Shown here: piece by piece, positions 48,243 to 60,678 of the stretch
How the letters are laid out: each line of letters opens with the position of its first letter
How positions within the stretch are numbered: the first letter of the stretch is position 1
From: Andrena cerasifolii
Lineage: Eukaryota > Arthropoda > Insecta > Hymenoptera > Andrenidae
Direction of reading: 5' to 3'
DNA length: 64,000 nucleotides
Assembly (NCBI RefSeq): GCF_050908995.1
Contig: NC_135118.1
Location: 7,564,001 to 7,628,000 of the forward strand
Program-made: the position numbers and the translations under genes
The notes under the pieces: generated by a model
Seen by the model: only the letters and a program-made list of their open reading frames with translations
Databases searched by the model: none
What the model was told of the DNA's origin: nothing

Positions 48243-50080
48243 TGCTCGATTAAACGGAGGATACGCTCGAAGGAGGAGGTCTCGCAGTGTCGTTCATTAG
48301 TAACGAAGGAAGAAGTCAAAGTAAAGGGAGGAGAGGTCCGTAGCCGTGCAGTGGGCGCGCAGGTAATGGCCCTAATCCCGACGTAATTACTCCCGTAATT
48401 GCACAAATTCAATTTGTATGAAGCCCTCCCCCCTCGCTCCCGTGTAACCCATATATCTCGGCGTCGCGACTGCACACCTACCTGTTCGCGTCGTCTCCGA
48501 GCGGATTTCCAAATCATAGGTTCGCCCGGCGAGAGGAGGCTAATGGAAAAGAGGAAAAGAGAAGGCCGTCGGGCGCTGGATGGATGGAGACAGTGAAAAA
48601 GGGTAGTGGAGAGGACCCGGGGTGGGACGGGAGGGCCATTAATGGGCACGGAGAATGCGGTTTCAATTATTGTCGGCAAGGGGGCCGAGTAGCCGTTTCC
48701 ATTCACGATACCGGGCTGCACGAGAATTATTCGTGTAGTTCATTGGTCGTGTGCTCGATTACATAACCCTCAATTTCCAACGGATGGTTTTAGCCTGGCC
48801 GGGGCTTCGATTATTACGGGAAAGGCTGCAGCTTAATTTCCGCGGACCTGCACCTGGGATCGTGCGGCTGGCAATCTTGCGGGCTGGTTCTTTGCATCGC
48901 TCGGGTAAGAACGAGAGGAGGAAGCTGCGCATTGTTCGCGTATCAATTTCGCGTACCGATGATTGCACGCTGCTGGGTTATCGGCACCGTGACGCTCGCT
49001 GCGCGTAGAGTAAACGATGGAACAATAAGGAGGAGAAACGTGACGTCGGGGGGGAAATATTGAACGAGCAGGGATTTTTTCCTGGCTGGCAGGCTTCCAG
49101 GAATGCCGTAACGAAGACTATCCAAGACCGACGATTTCCGGCGCTCCGTGGACTTTCACCCACTCCGGGACAAAATAATTGGCGGGTGGAAAAAATCCGG
49201 ACAGGACGGACGGGGGTAAGGACGGCCTATTTATTAGCGGACTCGATTCGGAGGCAATCTATCAGCAGGTTAATCGTCCGTCGAACGTTCCGCCTGCTCC
49301 TGTCGCGGCGACGGCGACGCCGAGGAAACTTCGGCCGCGGGGGTCCACGGGACGAAGAAAAGTATTTCTCGTCGCTTCAGACAGCCTCTCGTGGCGGGCA
49401 TAAAACTTTCGATTAAATCACGAGATTCTAATTCGAGCAGGTAGACGAAAGTTGCCGGCGCGAGAACGCCATTAAAACTCGCTCGTGCTCCGCGGTGACG
49501 TTTCAGACACGCGTGTACCCACGATTACGAGAACCAGAGAGGCGTATCTTCGGGAATGATGGATCTTCCGCAGCAGCTAGCCCGCCCGCTTCGCAAATAA
49601 TGCACAATACGGGTTCAGTAATTAATGGCGACGATTAGCTTGCATAGATTCCGGCACGCCTGCTCGAATCCAGCGAAGAAGGGTCGGTGGGCCTTTACAA
49701 TTCAAGTTTAAGTACAAAAGAGCGCGATTACGATTGCGGAGGCCCTTAAAGAATAGACCGGACGGTCCTCTCTGTACCCCTTGTCCCTTTGGTCAGCATC
49801 CCTTCAACGTGTCTCGCGAGGAGGACCACAGTGCGCGGGGACTTCGTTCAGGATTATTCATGAATCATGCCGGAGGAGGAAAGGCTGCTGGTGTAACCGG
49901 CATATTGAACGGCTGATAACGATTAATAACAATTTATCGCTGGCGAAACTGATCCATCTCATAATTAAAATAGAGGCATTGTGGGGATGAAATTGAATTG
50001 ATGCGGGCTTCCCGTTTCAATTCCGGCTTTCCGGATATTACCGGCTTTAATAAATATCGACGCGACGATGTCGCGGTCGT

Positions 50081-50112
50081 GGGGGGGGGGGCGATTTTTT
50101 TTAAAAAAAAAA
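50081..50112. repeat. G11 tract followed by T8A10
   Basis: Eleven G, then CGA, then eight T and ten A. The T/A part is self-complementary. It is polymorphism-prone, and the exact lengths may reflect sequencing error. Confidence 0.8.
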
Positions 50113-51300
50113 CCGACGGCCGGACATGCTTTTATCAATATTTCACGATGTGACCCGTACGGGGGATTGAAACATTGTGGTGATGAATAACGTCCCGTTC
50201 CACGGCGAAATTAGGATATCAGTGGTATTCGACAAGCGTGTAATTCACTTAAATGCGTTCGCTGAAGAATACTAGGTATGCAGTTTGTTCTAAAAATATT
50301 CAGAAAATGTGGAGAATAATATACTCAAAAAAATCGACACTCAATGTATTGGAAATGTTTAACAACACACTTTCGAACATCTCTATAGAAGCATTATTGA
50401 TCCCACTCTCAGGTTATCTTGCAAACACATCGAACGAAGCATTTGCTTTTACGATTGTTAACAAAGCGTTACTAATGGCGGTGAATTAAGCGATATTCGC
50501 GAGTACACATTGAACTTGACCTAGCACTATTTACCGCGTAATCCCGGGTGACGTTCCCGGACGCTGGTCGAAATTCGGGAACAGTCCCTGGCTTCGATCC
50601 AACAGCACATTGTTCGACCGATCGATCAGCGCCGCTGCGAGTAACCGAGCCACCAATTCGGAAAGTACAATCCCGGGAAGGCAGGGATCTATTCTTCACG
50701 GGCAAATGGGCATAGCGTTTACGAACGAAGTTCGAAATATCGCTCTGGCCCCCATTTCCTCCACGGTCTAGTCGTACTTGCAATTACGTGCTCGGCCTTT
50801 GCCCCATTCCAATCCATTAAGTCACGAAGGGGCGCGCGAATGCGGAGCGTCGCGCCGAGTCGCGCTTGCCTACCCGCCAGCGAGCATATGTCTCGAGCTT
50901 GTACCGAAAACTAGACATTGTCGACCGGCTGTGACGTATTGTGCGTAAAAGCGTGATTAATCGGCCCTGCTTGCGGGACGTCTCCAAGAGCTGAGCGATC
51001 GTGCTCCAAAGCGTTTCGCTCCGGCTGCGAACACAGTTTAAAGGACCACGTCGAGTCTGTAGTGATTTGTAACTAAGGAACATGCTTTTCGAAAATTCTC
51101 CCACAGATACATCAAACGATACTCCTTTTAATCTGAACATTAAATGGGTACGCCTTACAGAATGAACTTAAAGCTCCTAATTGTAATTGTAAGAAATGTG
51201 TTCTTCTATACTAATTAAAGAAACTCAGGGTCGAGGACTTGGAAATTGAATTTCTGATAGTACTAAGAGTATTTAATATTTTGTGATAAGGTGAATGTTC

Positions 51301-52100
51301 CAATTCTTGCTCATGTCCACATTTCTGCTAATTTCGAATTTTTCTTATAATTATATGCGTTACGTTTGTACTATAGTTTCAACAAAATAATTCTAAATTA
51401 TTTGAACGTTTACGCGAGTGTTGCACGAGTTTGGGACTAATCAATGTGCAGCATATGTAACAAAAACTTTTAAAAGGCGAGACTCGTGATTTTTCGACTG
51501 TGTTTTAGCTGATTGTGCTAAGGCACAGCGTCACTATTGGTAGGTATTCGATAATTCGGCAGAACATAGCTTTTGCAGTAAAAGTTCTTATTTAATAAAT
51601 AAAACAGGTACCGTATTGTGCTCTGGGTGTAGATTTTTTACTATTTTTAATTTTTTTAAGTAGAAAACAGGTGATTAGGTTTAGGGTCAAGTGAATCACC
51701 GTCGTGTCCGCATTTCTACTCACCAAAATTTTAGTAATATAACTTCACAATTCAATATATGCTGTAACCTCTATTTCTACTCGGTCATTTTAATTATGGT
51801 TTATCGTTATTTTATGCTTTACTGTTGTGTTATAAAACATCTATTTTTCATGAGCAGAAATACGGACATTTAAAGCTTTATATTTAATTACAAATTACTA
51901 ATAGTTAAACATCTTGAAATATCTTTCTTAAATAGTTTTTGAATTGGTTGCTTTATTACTAAAGAATTAATCAATAACTCTTCAAATTTTGATCACAAAC
52001 AATGTTTTACACCTTCTTTATGACGAGTTACCTCTTAAATGAACAGCAATTTGGACATTCATCTTATATAAAAAATAACAATAGACATTGGAACTGGTAC
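51301..52100. repeat. AT-rich block with a repeated TGTCCRYATTTCT motif, possibly an old element
   Basis: A 16-bp motif occurs three times: TGTCCACATTTCTGCT (51314-51329), TGTCCGCATTTCTACT (51705-51720) and, on the minus strand, TGTCCGTATTTCTGCT (51853-51868). Weak inverted similarity also joins 51296-51330 and about 52040-52095. This may be a worn inverted-repeat transposon of about 0.8 kb, but no ends or duplication could be defined. The 60-codon frame at 51691-51873 is probably a shadow. Confidence 0.35.
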
Positions 52101-55100
52101 TTTCAAACTCGTTTCAACGAAAGAGCTCTGTACGAAACGGTGACCAACCCTTGTCAGTAGCCATAAGGTATTCCAGCCGTATCGCAGCTGATCCGAACAC
52201 TCTGTCACCTAACTTCGCTAATACACAATGGATTCGGGTAATGGAATAGCCGCTCGTGACGCGGGTTAGTGGTCATAAGAGCCAGCGAACATGTGCGCAA
52301 TGCCAGCCGATTACCGCTCCCTGGATGAAGACTCATATGCGTAATCCTCGCGGATATACGTATAACAGATAGGAACAGAATCGAACGACGATTCCAGTGA
52401 TCATCAATTACACAGTCGGTGCGGAGCTCTCCCTTCGCATAAGCCGTACGTCGGCCGTAATCGATGCAATATTAATAAACCGCGATTAGCATGTGCGAAA
52501 AATGGATCGCGGACCGATCGTACGGTGATTAATGATCCCGTACCGGCCGCGTACAACCTACCGTCCCCGTGCGTTCGTCGGCGCTTTCAGGAATCCTCTG
52601 AATCGCCGAATCGTAAAATTAATAAATGACTGTGATCGACGTGCACCGATACCGGTTACCGTTCATCGGATACCGGGCCCGCACTCGCGTGGCGCGTTTA
52701 ATTTAGAACAGCGAATTAATATCTATCCACGGGTACCGTGTACGCTGTCTATCCCGGCGATCATTATTCCAGGGATAGTTGTTGCATGACTTCGTGCGCG
52801 CTGAACGATTCTGGTACTCGTTCGCAAATAATCATGTCATTAGTGATATATTAGATCCAGTCGAGCCGGTAATAAAGTTCGTTCAATGACGTCGTTCTCG
52901 GTACTCCGCGAGTGAATTTTGCATGCTCCTTGGATGTCTGAGTGCGCCAGTGTTAACGCTCCCCGGAATACCACGTGGGAATAACGTACGAGGGAAATAG
53001 AGGCGCAGAGGAGTGCCCGACAACGGGGGTCGATATGACGGATCCACGACAATCAATTACCGAGACGGACGGCAGAAAATTTCGGCAGATATGTGTCCTA
53101 ATCCCGTGCTCGTGAACCGATGCAGTATTAATAACTGGCGATTAGCGTGTCCGCTAAAATATACGGCGCTATTATTCCGCCCATAGCGGGGATAAACAAG
53201 ATTCCCCGGGTCCCTTTCTGCGCTCGGGGGTCGCGAATCTCCCCTGCGGGTACCCACTGGCTCGTGGCAGATGCGTAGGTGGGGCGACCAATATCTGGCA
53301 CGCACACGTGCATCGTTTCGCTCGGTTCGCACAGTTCTAAGTAGAGATTACGAAGGACGATGACGGAAGAAAAGGAAGGCGAGCTGGGAGAGGGACCGAC
53401 GGCACGAAAGGCTGTACCTGTAGCCTTGCCAGAGCGCCCGCGCCCCGATCCACGCTGTTCCCGGCGATTTTTTATCCCTGCCGGTTTGAGCACGTCCGTA
53501 ATGATCGGGGCGAGCACCTACGGCGCATGCAGAATCGCCTTGACAGGCTGGAAATAAATTTCGTGCTGGCCCCTTTTTAGCCTGGGTTGGTAGACAGCTG
53601 AACGCTATTCACTCGCGATGCACTTCGAATTGATTTCTATTTCGACCTGCTTCGGAGGTCCGATAGAAAAACGAGAACCAGAGTCTCGGTATCCTCCGAG
53701 CAAGCTAATGTAATTGACTGGAATAATTATCGATCGATAAATATATCTGTTAGTTTGAAGGATTGCCAGGGCCTGCAACGACTCAAAGGGAAAGCAGGCT
53801 CGGTAAACTCTGGCTAGACGCCTGATGCAAGATAGAGCATCGATTTCTTCGACTTTTACCCTGGCGCCGATACTTCTCGCTCATTCCTGGGCTTTCTTTT
53901 GTGCGATCGACTAGGTCAACGGGAGATTGTCTCCGAGCAACTAAGCCTGCCGTGTGCTTCACGTCAGCCTGACACCGAGCCAGTGGACCGTGTGAAAGGC
54001 ACCTATCTGTGGTCGCGTGTTTGGTGGCGGGATTGATTGTTCATTGCTGTCCGATCGCACGAATGCGATTCGCTTCTTTCCAGTGGGAGTATTCCGTAAA
54101 TACTTTTCGCGACGCTGCTTCGGGGTATTCTTTATTTTCCGAGTGAAGATCTTATGACTTCGATCAGACGCCCACAATTGTCTCTTCGAGTCAATTTAAT
54201 TGAGCATCCTGGAGGAAGGCTGCTCGCAACAGATCGTATTTCATACATTTTACGCGATTAATTATAGCGGGCTCGTTTCAGCCGGTCTAGCCGTGAAGAA
54301 TGAAGCTTTCCAATCCCGCCTTGGAACGGTAATCTAAAGCGATACGCCAGTAGAAATCGTCGAAAAGTCATTCCGCTTTCGCTTCTTCCCTTCGGTCAAG
54401 CCGGGCTCGTTTATCATCGGTTTAAGCCGCGTACGTTTGCAGTAAATTGCACTCTACACTGCAGCGTCATGCCAGACGGTGATATAGCGTTTTCCCGCCT
54501 TGCTACCGCCAATCAATGCGCCGGAAATTGACCGTCTAACGGCCGCGTGGCGTGCGTGTACTTTCTTTGTGCCTCGTTTTTCCTAGTCAAACGCAAGGTG
54601 TTCGAGCGACGCTTTACAGGTGTCTATGGTCGAATATCTGTGTTTTCGTTCCACAATCGCGGCTGCAAACTTTAGGATATATATCACTTTAGATCCACCT
54701 GTAGTGTCTACAAGAACAATTCGCTCCTGCAGAAACTCGCGCGAGTACCTTCAAAAGAATCACCCCGGTTGAATCGACCTGAGATGTATCACGTTCACGC
54801 GAACACAGAGCCGCAGCAGAGCAACGTCTCCCGCGCGAGTCGCGAGATACCAGCAGCATTATTTCCATAACGCATTAAGCGATACGTCAAAATTACTCCA
54901 CGAGCAACGTCAACGTCCTCAAAAGGTCCAACAGTCGCGTCGGACCGTCAGCAAACAAACGCCGTCTCGTTACCGCAGCCGCGTTATTCTCCCGACGCGT
55001 CAACAAACGGATCGCCACCGCTTGGTTCCGCCGTGCCGTAGCCAGGCTCGTCGATTCACTCTTCCGCGAGTCTCTCGTTCCTCGTCTCCCCACGTTTTAA

Positions 55101-56382
55101 AACAACTCCTGACGCGGCTCGCCTACGGGCAAAACGTAAAAAGAATCGAGTGCCCGACGTCAAAGAGAGGAGCGCTCTGTTTGAGATGAGCCTACCCTCG
55201 CCCGCGCGTAATATGCGTGCATGGCCAGCGACGACGTTCGATAAACGTATCGCGCGGAGTTATTTCATTTTCGACCGAGTCATGTGTAAAATATCAAATA
55301 AAACGCGCGTAGTGTTTATTTAAGTGGCCGCCCGTGGCCACGGCCCAGGGTGGCGGTCGCCGCGGGATGGGCTGGATTTTCGACGCTAGGGGAGAAAACG
55401 TTAATATCGCGCGCTGCCCGCTTTCCAGCGAGTTGCCGGCTTCACAAAGTGAGCGAGTGTTGACACTAGCCGCTCATTCCACCCCCCACCCCCACCCGGT
55501 TTGATCCACCCCTCCAAACCTTCAGCCCGCCACCCTTTGCCAGTCTGTATCCTCCGCCTTCCCGTGCAACCCTAACGCCGACCCAAACCACCCCCGCCAA
55601 CGCCAGCCACCACATTCGACTCTTCATCTTCTCTCGCTCTTTCCTTCCCGTCAACCCGCCGTCCCTCTCCGATTCCTTGCTTCTTTTTTTTGTTCCTCCT
55701 TTCTGGCTCGAGCTCGCAGCCAGCGCCGCCCGGCCGGGTATAATTACTTTCGCACTCTATTTTTTTCGAGGGCCAACTGCGAAGCCTCGCACGAAACTGA
55801 CCGCGTAACGATCAATCGTTTCTGCGCGAGCGGCCCAAGCGTTGCGTATTACACGACCAGGCAGGCTTCTTTCGTTTTTCTTTCCCGCGAACGAGGGTGT
55901 GGTTTCGATGCCGGCCAGTCGACAGCTTTTGCACACCGTGGAATCGGGCTCGGCAGGCCTCGTTAGAGGAGTGGGTGTCCCCTGTTCTGAATTTTCTTTT
56001 TCGTTCGTTGCAATATGCGAGTCCGTTATGGGATATCGATTACCACTAGTGTTTTTCATTTTCTACTGAACCTACTCTTACTTGTTGTACTGTCTTGGTT
56101 CCTTGCATCGCTTTTATTATCATTTCATTATCTGTCGACACAGATATTGTTACTATAACAGACATTAAACGTAGAGCGTCGGTCGCTCTTGAAGGTGTCG
56201 CCTTTCAAGTTAATGAAAAGGCCGACGTATTGTGTTTTTGTTGTTGATTACTCGCAAAATGAAATTGCTTCCACTGCATGTGAAGTATAAGAAAATAAAT
56301 TTGCATGGAAATAGATGAAGATTTACAAGAATTATTAACAAAAAAATAACAATTTTTGTATGTATTATTTAAACAAATGGAC
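52101..56382. other. Gene-poor stretch with one diverged direct repeat
   Basis: A diverged 40-bp direct repeat joins 52461-52500 and 53117-53156 (see findings). 55460-55700 is a C-rich tract. The frame at 53128-53517 (129 codons, minus) overlaps others and has no domain. Confidence 0.45.
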
Positions 56383-56645
56383 TTTTTGAAAATCTGGTGA
56401 GTCAGTCATATTTCGCATTCAAAGACACAAAATTCGTCCATTGACACTATTCCCCTATCTCTAATAGTTCTCGAGATATTCCACAAAAATGATTTTTCAA
56501 CCCTAACTTTGAACGCAGCTTTCACCCTCCCAAATATGAAAACGGGGGAAAATAAAAAAACACGTACTTCTTATTTTTCGGTCCTCTATAACATATCCAA
56601 AAATCAAAATGATCGGAGGGGGACAGCTAAAAATACTCTCCTTGT
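56383..56645. mobile_element. Half copy of the 19064-19487 MITE
   Basis: This segment matches 19225-19488, covering the centre and the whole right arm, with a small number of substitutions and short indels. The left arm is absent: similarity begins abruptly at TTTTTGAAAATCTGGTGAG. It ends in ACTCTCCTTGT, as the full copy does apart from the extra AG. The truncation could be a deletion or an incomplete gap repair after excision. It is non-coding. Confidence 0.9.
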
Positions 56646-57008
56646 AAGTATATGTTGAGTCACGCTGGTTCAATATGCACCAGAGGTGGATCCTCTATCT
56701 GTGTTGTCTAGTTCATAAGACACTTTCCGGCTATCCTCTTCCTTACCTCTACTGTCTTCTTCCTACCAATCTGTCATTCCACTCCGCTGCTGCACTTTCC
56801 ACACGTTTCCAGTCAGCAGGTATTGTATATTCCCTCTCACCACACCGCCAAATTTCAAGCCTCCTTCTCCTATTACCTCTGTGTCATTTTATAACTCCCT
56901 TCCGGCGAACGTCCGTTCCATTCAATCCGCCTCCTCCTTCAAATGTGTTGCTACAACCTTCATCCTTCACCAATATCGTTCGCCTTAGCATCAGTCTACA
57001 CTCCGGTT
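56646..57008. other. Short unique stretch, nothing recognised
   Basis: Pyrimidine-rich sequence containing part of a 134-codon plus frame (56675-57079) that runs on into the next element and shows no domain. Confidence 0.4.
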
Positions 57009-57292
57009 TTAACACTATTCCTACCACGACCGGTCGAATGACCGTTTTCAAAATTTCGATTAGAATTTCCTATATATAACGTAATTGAATCGCCTTTAAA
57101 CTTCACGACTTTCCCTCAAATATACGTACGTACATGATATACTTCTGAATAAAAGAAACTATATTTTTATACTGTCAAATTGGCTATTATCTTTATTCTA
57201 TATTAAAAAATATAAGTTGCGTTAAAGATCGGTCATTTGACCGGTCGCGGTAGAGATAGGTATACGCGAAGTATCGCTAGGAATAGTGATAA
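57009..57292. mobile_element. Third TTAA-type MITE, imperfect flank
   Basis: The left edge is TTAA (57009-57012) followed by CACTATTCCTA. The right end, read inward, is CACTATTCCTA preceded by what would be TTAT, so the right flank is ATAA (57289-57292), one change from TTAA. Inside both arms is CCRCGACCGGTCRAATGACC. The right arm has about 34 extra bases between the end block and this block. The centre is AT-rich. A piggyBac-type origin is inferred from the TTAA flank. The paired GACCGGTC palindromes make this family distinct from the others in the window. Confidence 0.6.
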
Positions 57293-60200
57293 AAGTCGCG
57301 TATTCGCTGGACCTCGCCCTTTGCACCTGTATCGTGCCTGTACAATCTAATATGTACGTAAAAAGTGCAATAATGCCGTAATAATAATAATACTGCCACA
57401 TTGATAATCTTTGCGATGATATCGTCAGGTTATCTGTAACGCATCGATAATCCATATCAAGCCCATCGCCGTTGCGACTTTAAAGAGGCGGCGTTGATGA
57501 AATGTCTCCCCGTTTAGAGCCGGAGCCGTTTGAGGTTCCAGAACGGTAGCATCCAATTACCAAGTCGTAATTTCATTCGCTTTGCGCGGTTCGAAGGCAG
57601 GAAACACAACCCAATGAAATCTCCTTTCGCGAAATCTACCGTAAATATAAATTTCCCTTTAAAGTCCCCGCGAAATGAAGTGGCAAGCGCGCGCGCAGAA
57701 AAATTGAAAAATATATCAAAGCGTCGGTCCGTGAGCTGAAGCATAAATTTCCCGTAGGTATTTGCATAGGTAGAGGCTTGCGGGAGAGCGCGGTCGCGCG
57801 CGCGTTTCCCGTAGGTGCGCGGCGGGGGCGAGCCGCGGCGGGGTCGGCCGACACGGTCAAAGAAGACGAAATTAAATTAATATAATCTCTACCGGCAGCA
57901 GCCGCGCATTCGCCGCGGCAGAGGCAACAAATTATAATGCCATAATTGAAAATGTTCTGTACTCCGTGCGAGCCCGGCCCGGCGTGGCACGAAAATTTCA
58001 ATTTCCCGGTCCTCGTAAATCTGAGGTGAAGTAATTATTGTATTCCGCCGACGCTTTCTTAGACCATTCACACCACCCGAACGCCCCACCCACCCCCTTT
58101 CTCGTCCGCCCGCGGAGGAAAGCATTCTGCGCGTCAGCTCGACGACCATGGGCGTAACTAGCGCGCAGCTCTTTCCGACCAACCCTTCCGCTCGGTTAAT
58201 AGTAACAATGACGATGCATCTTTTGCCACACACTTGCGGGCTACGCAACGGTGAGCAGTGGAAAATACGGATAATTGAGATTAGTGGTGGCGTAATGGGC
58301 TGGGGCGGTCATTGTGTTTGACCCTGAACAACCGGGGGTAAACTAATATAACCGAGCGATGCAAGAATAGGAATAAAAGCGTTTTTCTTTTTAACGAAAT
58401 TCCTTGCTCTTTTAATTCTTTAGCTGCAGAGAAATTAGGTAGAGCATGTTGGAACCAAGAGAACAGATGCTGTAAAGGTAGGTACGTACCTACGTAGCAG
58501 GTAGCAGCGTGTGTGAATGAACCGTGAAACTTGGCTGTAAGGTGGATATGCATAACATATCCTACCTCTTGAGAGTTGAAGAATTACTCTGTAATTGGAG
58601 TCTGAATAGAGTAATTCTCAGGGGTATCCGAAGCTAGCCGTGAAGAGATGAGGGCACGAGTCTTTGTTTAGCTATTAAGAAACGTCGAGACGGGGACTAT
58701 TCCATTATTGACGAATGAAGAGAAATGCTACCCAAGGTTTAAAACGACATTCGACCGATCATTGGCAACAGCGTTGGATTTTACTTGATCTCTCCCGAGG
58801 GGCTGAACGATCATCGCGATCGACGATTCCCAGCGCGACGCGTTCAGTTTTAGCAATTACCTTTGTCCCAGCTCGCACCACGCTCTGAAGGGTGCGTTCT
58901 CCCGCATTCGATCGAAATTCCCCGCGTATCGAGAATTAAGCGCATCCCTTTTGCCACGAGCCTCTCGACACCGACTCATTCGTCCCGACATTGAAGTCTT
59001 TCCGCGCGACACCTCCGCCCTCGCTCGCGTTTACCGTCTCGCCGGGATGGTCGTTTGTTAGTCGCAGACAGCTTTCACGCAGCCCGTCGCGTTTAATTTC
59101 ATAATGAGTTTTAACGATACCTCGGCTGCCATTGACGCGTCGCGCGAACCGACCCGTGACTTCTTTCGCTTATGTACCACGTCGACGCGCGACCAGCTGA
59201 AAGAGGTACGGAAAAGGGGAGGAGGAAACGCGAGTACAGAGAGCAGGATTAAAAGGATACGTAGCAGAAAAAAAGATGACGGAAGAGGGGAACAGAGGGT
59301 GACGTCGGAAAAAATCGAAGGAACAACAGCGACGGAAATAAAGAGATATTCCATAACTGCCGCAGACTGAAACCGCTTGTTTCGTCTGGCCAGTCGGGGG
59401 ACTCTTCTCGTCGCTCTCGCTGGATCTCGCGCAACACCGGTCCGGTTGATCAACAACTGGCTCAAGAAGGAGCGCGCAGCCTGGTATTACGCCAATGAAT
59501 TCTCTCTCCTTTCGGGAGTACAACTCTGTTCAAAGTTTGCAGCGGCGCCCCCTTCGCCTCGCTACCCCTCCCGCCGATTAAGCAAATTAAATTTCTCCGA
59601 GCAATGGCAACGAAGAAATCACGGTCCGCGCCTTCGTCCCTGCGCGTTTTAACGTCGTTAAGCACTGGTTCTCCACGCGTTGTATCGAACGGCGGGCGGC
59701 TCCCCGTTTCGAACAGCCGGCAAGCAGCGCGATGGAACGCGTGGAAATGCCAGAGAAGGAATGGCAACGCGAAGGGAACTTGCCCTTTTATGCGAAACTT
59801 TCCCTGCGATCGTCCCGCAAGCGTTCTATTATCGCCTATGGTATCGGCTCTCGATAGGGTGATACGGAGGCGCACTTTGCTGGAAAAGATACCCTCTTCC
59901 GAGCGCGACCGTATTCCCGCCGATTCGACGAGTCGTTGCTCGCGCTAGCCCTCGCGCACTGCCGTTTCTTATGACAGGCGATGGCAAGATCTTTATTTAG
60001 AGACCCCGTGGGGCGCAAAAATATGTAGATTTATTTAAAACGGATTCCACGATTCGCTCGACGAGCCACGAACGAGAGCCATGCATTACGACCAGAAACG
60101 ACTCAACATTTACATGTGTCAAGCATCGAAACACGTGTAGTCTTAATCGATTATAATTTATACCCGTATCTTGTATCCGTGCGGGTCTTCTTCGACCGTA

Positions 60201-60678
60201 GGCGGTCGATCGTTCGGTTTTATGAAAAACAACGAAGAAAAATCGCCGTGTTACCTGCAACACGAACGGTTCGGCTCCCCGACGTGGCACGGCTCCGGCC
60301 GCGCGCTTGCGGACTCGCCTAGAATTGATTTATCGATCGTTTTCGCGCGACGGCGTTGGCGTTTACCGCAAACATTCGTACACAAATGGGGATATAGGTC
60401 GTTGTATCGTCAAAGTCGTAGATTAAACCGCTCCTATCCACAGGCGCGCTCTATTATGCCTGACTTTTGACTGTGCGCCGATTCGCTATGAAATTCCGCT
60501 CGCTCGGATTAATATCCGTCATAGAGGGTTCATCGTTGAATTCCGAACGCACCATCGACACACAATCGGCAAAGCAGTCAATATCGTTGATTGAATCGTG
60601 TGTTTCCCCGAACAATTCTATGGTTAATGAAAGAAATTTCGACCTCAGATGTGAAGTGGAACGACAAATAGAAATAGG
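57293..60678. other. Gene-poor stretch with small palindromes
   Basis: The perfect palindrome GTAGGTACGTACCTAC lies at 58478-58493, and an 11-bp stem (AGAATTACTCT and its complement) at 58580-58619. Frames at 59058-59465, 59462-59875 and 57636-58001 overlap on both strands; none has a domain. Confidence 0.45.

Larger units (their letters stand above)
45932..51300. other. Gene-poor stretch with simple-sequence tracts
   Basis: Long frames at 47112-47738 (208 codons, minus) and 48068-48721 (217 codons, minus) are Arg- and Ser-rich, opposed by plus-strand frames, and without domains. 48221-48242 is an alternating purine-pyrimidine tract. 50081-50112 has a run of 11 G followed by T8 and A10. No gene was recognised. 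Confidence 0.45.

Noticed and set aside
48068..48721. 217-codon minus-strand open frame
   Set aside because: Composition is Arg/Ser-rich, with no domain, and opposite-strand frames cover it.
51519..51540. TAAGGCAC, identical to the start of miR-124
   Set aside because: The match ends after eight bases and no hairpin precursor is evident.
58580..58619. 11-bp stem hairpin AGAATTACTCT as a miRNA candidate
   Set aside because: The stem is too short and the loop too long for a miRNA precursor.
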